Source of the DNA: Enterococcus termitis
GTDB taxonomy: Bacteria > Bacillota > Bacilli > Lactobacillales > Enterococcaceae
Length of the DNA: 64,000 nucleotides
Assembly (NCBI RefSeq): GCF_001730305.1
Contig: NZ_MIJY01000045.1
Location: 1 to 64,000, forward strand
Direction of reading: 5' to 3'
Shown: positions 57,303 to 64,000 of the stretch, piece after piece
How the letters are laid out: every line of letters starts with the position of its first letter
Numbering within the stretch: position 1 is the first letter of the stretch
Position numbers and translations under genes: made by a program
The notes under the pieces: generated by a model
The model's input: only the letters and a program-made list of their open reading frames with translations
The model's database searches: none
What the model was told of the DNA's origin: nothing

Positions 57303-57380
57303 GTTGGATTGTTAATGTTACAAAATGATAGTGCTATTTTCCATAGTGCTATTTAAAAACTAGAAGCGAGGAAATGATTT

Positions 57381-58607
57381 TTGGAAGAAAAAATATTAGA
57401 GATAGCAAATTATGCTAAGAACAAATCACTTTATTATGCTGAAAAATATTTGAACTATGAAATAAAAAATATTGATGATTTTTACAAATTACCACTTTCT
57501 GATTCCAAGATGTTTTTGGAAGCACAAGAAAATTTACTAACAACTCAACCAAATCCAAAAAATTCTTATGTTTTTTCAACTGGAGGAAGTTTAGGTAAAC
57601 CCAAGAATGTGCATGTGTCTTTTGAGGAGTTCCATAGAAATATATCTTTTCATGGGCTTTCTTATAATAAGGCAGGTATAGGCAGAGATGATAGGGTTGC
57701 TACTTTTGGAATACCAGGAACCAAGACTTCAGAATTTAGTGTTTACTTAGGTTTAGAAAAAACGGGATGTTTTATTCTTCCTATTGGTGTACATGATGAT
57801 TTTGATTATATTTACCATGCTATAAAAGAACATAATATTAACACACTATTAGTTATGCCGACAGATTTATTAACTTTTGTAAATTATCTTAACCAAAAAA
57901 AATATTTTTTGGAAATTGAAAAAATCATTACTGGAGGAGAAGCACTTGCCAGCACAAGTAAGCTATTTCTTTCTGATTCGATTGGAGTAAAATTCTTCGG
58001 TTCTACTTTTCAAGGAATGGATTTCGGTACTATTGGTTATAATAATGGAAGTAAAGATTCTAATGTATATTGTATTAATAATGATGATTTGTTCATTGAG
58101 GTTTTAAAGCTTAATGAGCAAGGTATTGATAAAGGCGGAGAAATTGTTGTGACGAATATTTCTCGTAGATTATCACCAGTTGTTAGGTATAAAACTGGTG
58201 ATTACGGATTGAAGTTTTTTGAAAATAACAAAATGTACATTAAGGTATTAGGAAGAGTTGGAAGTAAGCCTAAGATTGGTGGAGAAATTTTTAACTTGGA
58301 TATATTAGATAGATTCATAGAAAATAAGTCTTTCTATACAGGAAGACATCAAACTGTAATAAGCAAAGAAAATAATGTGGATAAAGTTCTAATTAAAATT
58401 GAGACAATTCTAAATACAGATTTTTCTTACCAGAGTGAAAAAGAGCGATTAAATAACTTCTTAAAAGAAAATCATCCTAAGCTAGAAAGTCAATTGCTGA
58501 ATAACTATATTGAATCAATAGATTTTTTATTTGAGAATGAAAAATCCATAAAATTTCACAAATCAGAAAATACAAAAAAAATAATAAAAGTTATAGATGA
58601 AAGGTAG
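57381..58607 (+). CDS. PaaK-like AMP-binding (adenylating) enzyme
   Basis: 408 aa from TTG 57381 (GAGGA 9 nt upstream). Adenylation core motifs: phosphate loop STGGSLGKPK (66-75), ITGGEAL (183-189), STFQGMD (208-214), RYKTGD (269-274) and GRVGSKPKIGGE (291-302). This is the phenylacetate-CoA ligase/CapK branch. It would activate a carboxylic acid as an acyl-adenylate. No carrier protein or NRPS module is adjacent, so the acyl group may go to CoA or straight to an amine. First gene of an AT-rich operon with two ATP-grasp-like ligases and an exporter. Substrate unknown. Confidence 0.82.
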   Translation: MEEKILEIANYAKNKSLYYAEKYLNYEIKNIDDFYKLPLSDSKMFLEAQENLLTTQPNPKNSYVFSTGGSLGKPKNVHVSFEEFHRNISFHGLSYNKAGIGRDDRVATFGIPGTKTSEFSVYLGLEKTGCFILPIGVHDDFDYIYHAIKEHNINTLLVMPTDLLTFVNYLNQKKYFLEIEKIITGGEALASTSKLFLSDSIGVKFFGSTFQGMDFGTIGYNNGSKDSNVYCINNDDLFIEVLKLNEQGIDKGGEIVVTNISRRLSPVVRYKTGDYGLKFFENNKMYIKVLGRVGSKPKIGGEIFNLDILDRFIENKSFYTGRHQTVISKENNVDKVLIKIETILNTDFSYQSEKERLNNFLKENHPKLESQLLNNYIESIDFLFENEKSIKFHKSENTKKIIKVIDER

Positions 58608-58618
58608 TGTTTAGACAT

Positions 58619-59935
58619 ATGATCAAACTAACAGCAGATGAATTTATTCATAATAATCAAATTATTCAAAATGCAATAAAGGAAATGAATGTCTCTTTTG
58701 AAGGGAGAGAATTTCCATATTCGATGCAGCCGTTGATTGTAAAAGAATCAGAGAGCAATTATTTTAAAGAAGCAACAGAAATATTGAGTGATTGTCTTGA
58801 AATAGTACTAAAAGCATATAAAGAAGATGATTTTGTTAGAAGTTATTTTTCACATTATGATAAATACAAAAGTTTAATACTATCCTCGACACCAGGTAAA
58901 CAGATAACAATTTCTAGGTATGATGTTGTCTGGTATGGACGAGAATCATTTAAAGTTTTTGAATGTAATACTTGTTGTCCAGGGGGAGTGTCAATACTTG
59001 GTGATATAAAGAAAAATTATGTGCAACTTCCATTTATAAAAAAACATTTAAAAGAAAAATTATATGTTCCTTTTGAATGTGATGAAACCTCGAGTTTCAT
59101 CAATGCTTTAAAACAAAGATTTGATGAAGCAACGGATTATGCCCCAAAAAAGATTGGAATAGCTTTTGCCAATTATGAAGGATTCTATTCTTATGAATTA
59201 AAAGAATTATGTACTGCTGCGAAAAAAATGGGCTATAACTCCTGTGTATGTGATGTCACAGACTTATATATTGGAAATGGAGATAAATTATATTACGAAG
59301 AAGACGAAATAAATATTGTTTACTACAAAGTTGATCAATTATTGCTTAATGAAAATATTTTATCAGAAATTATTACAGCTACAAAAAATGGATATGTTGT
59401 GTCTGTAAATTCTTACCCAGCAATGTATATAACTGAAAGTAAGATTGTTCTCGCCTTATTAAGAGATAGCTATTTCCAGAATAAATATTTAACGGATATT
59501 CAAATAAAAATTATTGAAAAGCATATACCATGGACTAAGAAATTATCCGACTCAGAAAATGTTTTTCATGAAGGTAGTTACGTTGGTTTAATTGATTTTT
59601 CAATAAAAAATAAAGATAAATTGGTATTGAAAATTGATAATGAAACTAGAGGAGCTAACATATATATTGGAAGGAATATTAATATTGAAAAATGGGAAAA
59701 CCTTCTAAGAGCTAACAACAATAAAAATTGGATAGTTCAAGAATATTGTGAAATTCCTAATACGGTAGTTTTAGAAAATATTAATGGAGAAATAGTGGAA
59801 ACGAGAAAAAAATACGGTATAGATTTCTTTATGTATAATGGGAAGTATTCAGGGATAGTTTCTAGATTATCAGAATCGGATATTATAAATGTTGGTTCTG
59901 GGGGGTATGAGCAACCAGTGTTGGTGATAAAATGA
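58619..59935 (+). CDS. ATP-grasp-like ligase A
   Basis: 438 aa from ATG 58619; a GTG at 58607, overlapping the previous stop, is an alternative. Shares its plan with the last gene of the operon: an acidic Asn motif VFECNTCCPGG (near 113-123), matching 'EFNVDSSVGG' in the paralog, and a late KLVLKIDNETRGANIYIG segment (about 333) where the paralog has KLVLKPVSGYGGHGIYLG, a glycine-rich nucleotide loop. The layout resembles circularly permuted, glutathionylspermidine-synthase-type ATP-grasp enzymes that form amide bonds. Here the loop glycines are partly replaced (NETRGAN), so activity may be altered. Overlaps the MATE gene by 4 nt. Confidence 0.65.
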   Translation: MIKLTADEFIHNNQIIQNAIKEMNVSFEGREFPYSMQPLIVKESESNYFKEATEILSDCLEIVLKAYKEDDFVRSYFSHYDKYKSLILSSTPGKQITISRYDVVWYGRESFKVFECNTCCPGGVSILGDIKKNYVQLPFIKKHLKEKLYVPFECDETSSFINALKQRFDEATDYAPKKIGIAFANYEGFYSYELKELCTAAKKMGYNSCVCDVTDLYIGNGDKLYYEEDEINIVYYKVDQLLLNENILSEIITATKNGYVVSVNSYPAMYITESKIVLALLRDSYFQNKYLTDIQIKIIEKHIPWTKKLSDSENVFHEGSYVGLIDFSIKNKDKLVLKIDNETRGANIYIGRNINIEKWENLLRANNNKNWIVQEYCEIPNTVVLENINGEIVETRKKYGIDFFMYNGKYSGIVSRLSESDIINVGSGGYEQPVLVIK

Positions 59936-61245
59936 TGTCTACAAAGCAACTTTTCAAAAAATCGATACCAATTATTTTATCTCAATCATCTTCAGTAATA
60001 ATGGGATTGGTAAATCTTATTTTTATTAGTAGTTTTGGTTATCAACAAATTGGGATAGTTGGTATAAGTAATGTTTTTATACAGAACGCTTTAATCATAT
60101 TAATTTCGTTTACTTTTCAAACGTCACTTAATGTTGTCAAAGCTAAGCATGATAAATTTAAGACTGAAACTGAAATAGTAAATTCATTGTTGGTAGCAAC
60201 AATGATAAATTTACCAATTATTATCATATTGATTACATTTTCTAAACAAATTCTTAATTTGTTAGGTGCTTCGCAAGAGTTAGTAAATATTGGTTTAACT
60301 TATTTTATAATCAGGATAGTATCTATATTGTTCATTTCAGTATCTAGAGTGGGTGTTTCTTTATTTAGAGGGTTGGGAAAAAATAGATTAACAATGTATA
60401 TTACAATATTGTGTAATATAATTAATATTATGTTGAATTTTGTATGTATAAACATTCTGAAATTTGGGTTGAATAGCTTGGCCTACAGTCTTTTAATATC
60501 AGAAGCAATCCAAATTATAATACTAGCTTATTTTATAAAAAAGGAAGGATATACTATATTTTCTGATTTCAGAAAGAAAGTAAATATGAGAATAATAAAA
60601 AAAGTGAATTTTGAAGGCTATAAAATAGGTTTGCAAGACATTGGACTGACTTTAACATCAGTTGTTTTTACTATGTTTGCAGCAAAAATAGGGGAAAAAG
60701 AATTGGCTGCAACAGAAATTCTATTAAATCTCTTAACGCTAACTTATCTTCCAGGTATAGGAATTGGCATAATTTCTGCACTAGAGGTTGGAGAAATTAT
60801 TAGTAATCAAAAGCAAAATATAAGAGATCAACTAAAGAAATTAAGAAGAATTTTTATAAAAGTTTCACTACTATTTAATGTGCCTGTTTCTGTTGTTTTT
60901 ATTTTCTTTTCGAATTTAATAGCTTCAGTGTTTACAACGGATTCTGCGATAATAAATATCCTAGTTAATATAATGTGGTTGTCATCAATATTTTTAATAT
61001 TTGACACTATTCAGATGATATTAACTGACTGTGTAAGAGCCTTTGAAAAGAACAACGAACTTTTATTTGTTACTTTAATATTGAGTATGTTCCTCTTTGT
61101 TCCACTAAGCTATTTTATGAGTTTTACTTTAAATATGGGAATATATGGAATGTGGATTTCTTTTTATTTTTATTTGGTAGTACAAACCATAGTATTAAAT
61201 TACTTATATTCAAAAGAAATGAGAGGGAAAGGTTACTATGAATGA
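59932..61245 (+). CDS. MATE-family efflux transporter
   Basis: 437 aa with twelve membrane helices in two halves, as in the NorM/DinF MATE family. N-terminal KKSIPIILSQSSSVIMGLVNLIFI and the second-half YLPGIGIGIISALEVGEIIS fit. Likely exports the product of the surrounding operon or protects the cell from it. Overlaps both neighbours (4 and 8 nt), so it is part of the same translation unit. Confidence 0.9.
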   Translation: MMSTKQLFKKSIPIILSQSSSVIMGLVNLIFISSFGYQQIGIVGISNVFIQNALIILISFTFQTSLNVVKAKHDKFKTETEIVNSLLVATMINLPIIIILITFSKQILNLLGASQELVNIGLTYFIIRIVSILFISVSRVGVSLFRGLGKNRLTMYITILCNIINIMLNFVCINILKFGLNSLAYSLLISEAIQIIILAYFIKKEGYTIFSDFRKKVNMRIIKKVNFEGYKIGLQDIGLTLTSVVFTMFAAKIGEKELAATEILLNLLTLTYLPGIGIGIISALEVGEIISNQKQNIRDQLKKLRRIFIKVSLLFNVPVSVVFIFFSNLIASVFTTDSAIINILVNIMWLSSIFLIFDTIQMILTDCVRAFEKNNELLFVTLILSMFLFVPLSYFMSFTLNMGIYGMWISFYFYLVVQTIVLNYLYSKEMRGKGYYE

Positions 61246-62554
61246 TTTTATAAATGAAAATAAATACAATGTTTTATCTATGAATGGTTTTTCTGAATTT
61301 CAAAAAGATATGAATGATCACAATATATTGGATATAAATGGGGGGGTCCCTATTCTCAATATACCAGGAATAATTCACCAAGATTTTTATGAGGAAATAG
61401 GAAATGTGAGTGTCAGGATATTAGGAATTATTTATAAAGTAGTCAATGAGACCTTCTCAGTTGAGGGTAAAAGTCTATTTAAGAAAATGGGATTTAATGA
61501 AGATGAGATAGATGTTTTTTTAAAGACTTTTGGAGATAACACTAACTTAATGTCTAGATGTGATGTAATGTTAGATCAAGAAAAGAAAGATTTCAAAATA
61601 TTAGAATTTAATGTGGATAGTAGTGTTGGTGGCATGGAGATAGCTCAAGTAAATGAACATATGCTAAGACTATCACTATATAAAGACTACTTTAATAGTA
61701 ATGATTTTTACTTTGTTGACCCTTTAGAAGAGTTTGCAAAAATGCTTTATAAAAACTCGAAAAACATGGGAGTTAAGACTATTGCTATAGTAGACAGTGA
61801 AGAGTATATAGATGGTTATGTGTGGAGCTTAGGAATCATGAAATCATATCTGGAAAAAAAGGGCTTTTCAGTTGTAATAGGAACTCAAAAAGATTTAGAG
61901 TTAAGGGATGATTTTCTATTTGTTAATAATAAAAAAATAGATCTAGTGTATAGAGTATTTTTGAATGAGGATGTCAAGAGTAACTACAGTTCACTATTGC
62001 CGATGTATGAAGCATATAAAAATGATAATTTGATTATTGTTAGCGGGTTACATACAGAAATTTATTCAAACAAAATTGTTTTTGCAATGATGTACGATAA
62101 AAATGTTCAATCAATATTAAGCAGTGATGATGTGAAATTAATTGAAAAATGCATACCTTATACGGGATTAGTTGAAATAGGAATTAAAAATTATTTGATT
62201 AAAAATAGAGATAAATTAGTTTTAAAGCCTGTTAGTGGGTATGGAGGTCATGGTATTTACCTAGGATGGGAATATGATGAAGATGCTTGGGAAGAAGTTA
62301 TAAGTCAAATTATTGAAGACAGGACAAAATATATATTTCAAGAGCGAGTTTATCCTGCCGAGGAATTTCAATTAAAAGTTGTTGAAAACAGATGTGTATC
62401 AGAGAAATACATATCGACTTGGGGATTTTATATATTTGATAACAAACTTTGTGGGAGTATGTATAGAGGGCAAAATGTATCTAGTGGAGAAGTCGTCAAT
62501 GCAGCGCAAGGAGCAGGAATGACATCAGTGTTTATAGAAAAGGAAGATTTGTGA
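61238..62554 (+). CDS. ATP-grasp-like ligase B
   Basis: 438 aa. Motif ILEFNVDSSVGGMEIAQVN (about 120-135) and the nucleotide loop KLVLKPVSGYGGHGIYLG (about 326-343) followed by IFQERVYPAEEF, typical of circularly permuted ATP-grasp ligases. The C-terminus carries MYRGQNVSSGEVVNAAQGAG. Paralog of the ligase two genes upstream, with better preserved catalytic motifs. It would join an activated carboxylate to an amine using ATP. Overlaps the MATE gene by 8 nt. Substrate unknown. Confidence 0.72.
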   Translation: MNDFINENKYNVLSMNGFSEFQKDMNDHNILDINGGVPILNIPGIIHQDFYEEIGNVSVRILGIIYKVVNETFSVEGKSLFKKMGFNEDEIDVFLKTFGDNTNLMSRCDVMLDQEKKDFKILEFNVDSSVGGMEIAQVNEHMLRLSLYKDYFNSNDFYFVDPLEEFAKMLYKNSKNMGVKTIAIVDSEEYIDGYVWSLGIMKSYLEKKGFSVVIGTQKDLELRDDFLFVNNKKIDLVYRVFLNEDVKSNYSSLLPMYEAYKNDNLIIVSGLHTEIYSNKIVFAMMYDKNVQSILSSDDVKLIEKCIPYTGLVEIGIKNYLIKNRDKLVLKPVSGYGGHGIYLGWEYDEDAWEEVISQIIEDRTKYIFQERVYPAEEFQLKVVENRCVSEKYISTWGFYIFDNKLCGSMYRGQNVSSGEVVNAAQGAGMTSVFIEKEDL

Positions 62555-62586
62555 GATTTCAAATGTGATGATAAGTAGAATATATG

Positions 62587-62618
62587 AAACTAGCGAGAAA
62601 AAAATTCGCTAGTTTTTT
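62587..62618 (+). terminator. Terminator of the adenylation/ATP-grasp operon
   Basis: A 10-bp stem AAACTAGCGA/TCGCTAGTTT (62587-62596 with 62606-62615) and T-run. Closes the four-gene operon. Confidence 0.88.
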
Positions 62619-63059
62619 GGCTTTGCGCAAAATAGTAGAAACGCAATTCTATTGACGAAATTAGCAATTTAATGAATATCATTTGTCTATTGTGTTGAAT
62701 AAGTAGAAAGAAGCTGTGAAAATAGATTGTCATTTTTCGATTTAAACGGCGTGATAATCTTCGATATAATTCGTTATTTGCCTTCTCTATATGTAAATTA
62801 TACGTGTAAATAATCAGAATCTTACATAAGCCGATTGTGTCATATTCTCTTAAATATGCATTTCCCAAAAACAGTAGCTATTGATACATTGATTTTGTTG
62901 TAAGTTTTGGTAATAAAAACATGAAATAATAAAGGATAATTGAGAATTAACTTTCTTATCCTATAGCTATTATTAGTCCAACAGCTTTAAGAAACAGCAA
63001 GATTTGCACCACTAGTAGGAAGATAAAGAACATTTTATTATATTTATCAACTAACAACA
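62619..63059. other. Gene-free AT-rich stretch
   Basis: No gene supported. A minus-strand frame across 62590-62868 overlaps the terminator and shows no family motif, so it was not accepted. The region separates the operon from broken genes and may be a scar of past insertions. Confidence 0.5.
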
Positions 63060-63390
63060 ATTATACTTATTGTATATCCACTATTTTTGTAGTTTCACTT
63101 TAAGTCTAGTCTAAATTATCTAGAAACTGTAATCTATCTGTTAGGACTATTCGTTTTGTTATTTTCCTTAATTGCTTTTGCTAAGCAGACGCAAATACAG
63201 TAAGAGTAAACGGAATTTATCGATATTCAAGAAATCGGATGTATTTAGGGGATTTATTATTCTTTCCTGGCTGTGTGTTAATCAACCAGTCAGTTTGCTT
63301 ATTTTTTTGTCTCATTTTGTTTCAACTCTCGACTCATTTCATAATACTATCTGAAGAACGTTGGTGTGAAGAATATTTTGATAGTGAATA
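63060..63390 (+). pseudogene. Isoprenylcysteine methyltransferase-like membrane protein remnant
   Basis: Two frames together read as an ICMT/PEMT-type protein: IILIVYPLFL, in-frame stop TAG 63090-63092, then YLLGLFVLLFSLIAFAKQTQ, a frame change near 63200, then GIYRYSRNRMYLGDLLFFPG and LSEERWCEEYF. G-x-Y-R-Y-x-R-N-P/R-M-Y-L-G and E-E-R are family hallmarks. At least two lesions plus a missing start make it non-functional. Confidence 0.65.
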
Positions 63391-63562
63391 TGTTAGAAAG
63401 TCATGCGGAAATGCGCTAAGGAATATCAGTAAAAAATATCCTGAAAAAATTATGGAGGAATTATCGTTAGGGCAAGCCAGTAAGGAGGAATTTCAAATAG
63501 AAAAAATTATTTTCAAAAATAAATATTTAACGCATTTTCTGAATAACAATAAAAAGGGCTGA
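63380..63562 (+). pseudogene. DNA alkylation repair (HEAT-like) protein fragment
   Basis: In the same frame as the end of the methyltransferase remnant, the sequence changes to SEYVRKSCGNALRNISKKYP, which resembles the AlkD-type HEAT repeat of DNA alkylation repair proteins. Only about 55 residues remain to TGA 63560. It looks like a deletion fused two unrelated gene remnants near 63385. Confidence 0.5.
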
Positions 63563-63568
63563 ATCATC

Positions 63569-64000
63569 TTGTTAGCAACTGAACATATCTCTTTTCAACA
63601 CGGAGAACAAATAATCCTAAACGATATTACCACATTACTCGAAAAAGATAGCCATACAACGATTACTGGACCATCAGGCAGAGGGAAAAGTACCTTGTTT
63701 AAATTACTGGTTTATTTATTAACCCCAACCAAATGAACTGTCACGTTCAATGACCAGAACATTGCAGAATTAACAACAGAAAATTACCGCATGCAAGTAT
63801 CCTACTGTTTCCAACAACCATCGTTATTTGGAGAAACCGTTCGGGATAATTTTATGTTTCCCTATGAAGTGCGTAAAAAGAGTTTTCAAGAAAGTCACGT
63901 ACTAGAGTTGCTAAAAGAAGTAAGTTTGCCTGAAAACTATCTCGACAAAAAAATCACTGAATTATCTGGTGGAGAAAAACAACGTGTCGCATTGATTCGC
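63569..64000 (+). pseudogene. FetA/YbbL-like ABC ATPase with in-frame stop (runs off window)
   Basis: TTG 63569 behind AAAAAGGG starts LLATEHISFQHGEQII..., Walker A GPSGRGKST, then TGA at 63734-63736 in place of an expected Gly codon (GGA to TGA), then TVTFNDQNIAEL, Q-loop SYCFQQPSLFGETV and signature LSGGEKQRV to the window end in the same frame. FetA-FetB-type exporters are linked to iron or peroxide stress. Read as a recent nonsense mutation, or a sequencing error; the rest of the gene is outside the window. Confidence 0.75.

Noticed and set aside
62590-62868. Minus-strand 92-codon frame after the biosynthetic operon, considered as a transposase remnant
   Set aside because: It overlaps a terminator, lacks a ribosome site and shows no transposase motif or terminal repeats.

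Overview
The window is a chromosomal segment of a low-GC Gram-positive bacterium, most likely an Enterococcus or a close relative. The clues are strong AGGAGG ribosome sites, frequent TTG/GTG starts, CcpA (cre) boxes, two Fst-type toxins, a KdpFABC-DE locus and lactic-acid-bacterium style sugar loci. Species cannot be fixed from sequence reading alone.

Layout. 1-1.1 kb: a tyrosine recombinase on the minus strand with a hairpin that overlaps the next gene's ribosome site. 1.1-1.7 kb: a degraded exported protein and a complete Fst-type type I toxin-antitoxin locus. 1.9-2.35 kb: the most interesting element, a CreTA-like module. A solitary type I-C repeat has its own minus-strand promoter. Its 'spacer' matches the promoter of a 55-aa two-helix membrane protein over 20 nt, with mismatches only at positions 6, 12 and 18, next to a TTC PAM. 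2.4-11.8 kb: a complete type I-C CRISPR-Cas locus (cas3-cas5c-cas8c-cas7-cas4-cas1-cas2) and a 20-repeat array in which one spacer occurs four times in tandem.

11.9-16 kb: small membrane proteins, a two-component system and a PepSY lipoprotein. 16-20.5 kb: AraC regulator, PTS EIIC and GH3 beta-glucosidase. 20.6-24.3 kb: a Fur-box-controlled nitroreductase plus FecCD/ATPase/binding-protein iron-complex transporter. 24.5-25.1 kb: LysM membrane protein. 25.4-37.9 kb: a xylose/xyloside regulon with divergent xylR and xylA, an ABC sugar importer without its own ATPase, GH31 alpha-xylosidase, GH1 glucosidase, xylulokinase and ROK kinase. Together these suggest use of isoprimeverose or xyloglucan-type oligosaccharides. 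38-40 kb: a disulfide reductase paired with a glutathione peroxidase, then a second Fst locus. 40.4-48.2 kb: kdpFABCDE. 48.3-55.1 kb: glycerate kinase, a MacB-like ABC pair and a redox/electrophile-stress group (MDR reductase, ArsR regulator, two nitroreductases, DUF1304).

55.2-64 kb is accessory and decaying: a glyoxalase gene with an amber stop, a frameshifted MazG-like gene, small orphan ORFs, then an AT-rich four-gene operon (adenylating enzyme, two ATP-grasp-like ligases, MATE exporter) with its own promoter and terminator that looks like an uncharacterised small-molecule pathway. The window ends in remnants of a methyltransferase and a DNA-alkylation-repair gene and a nonsense-interrupted ABC ATPase.
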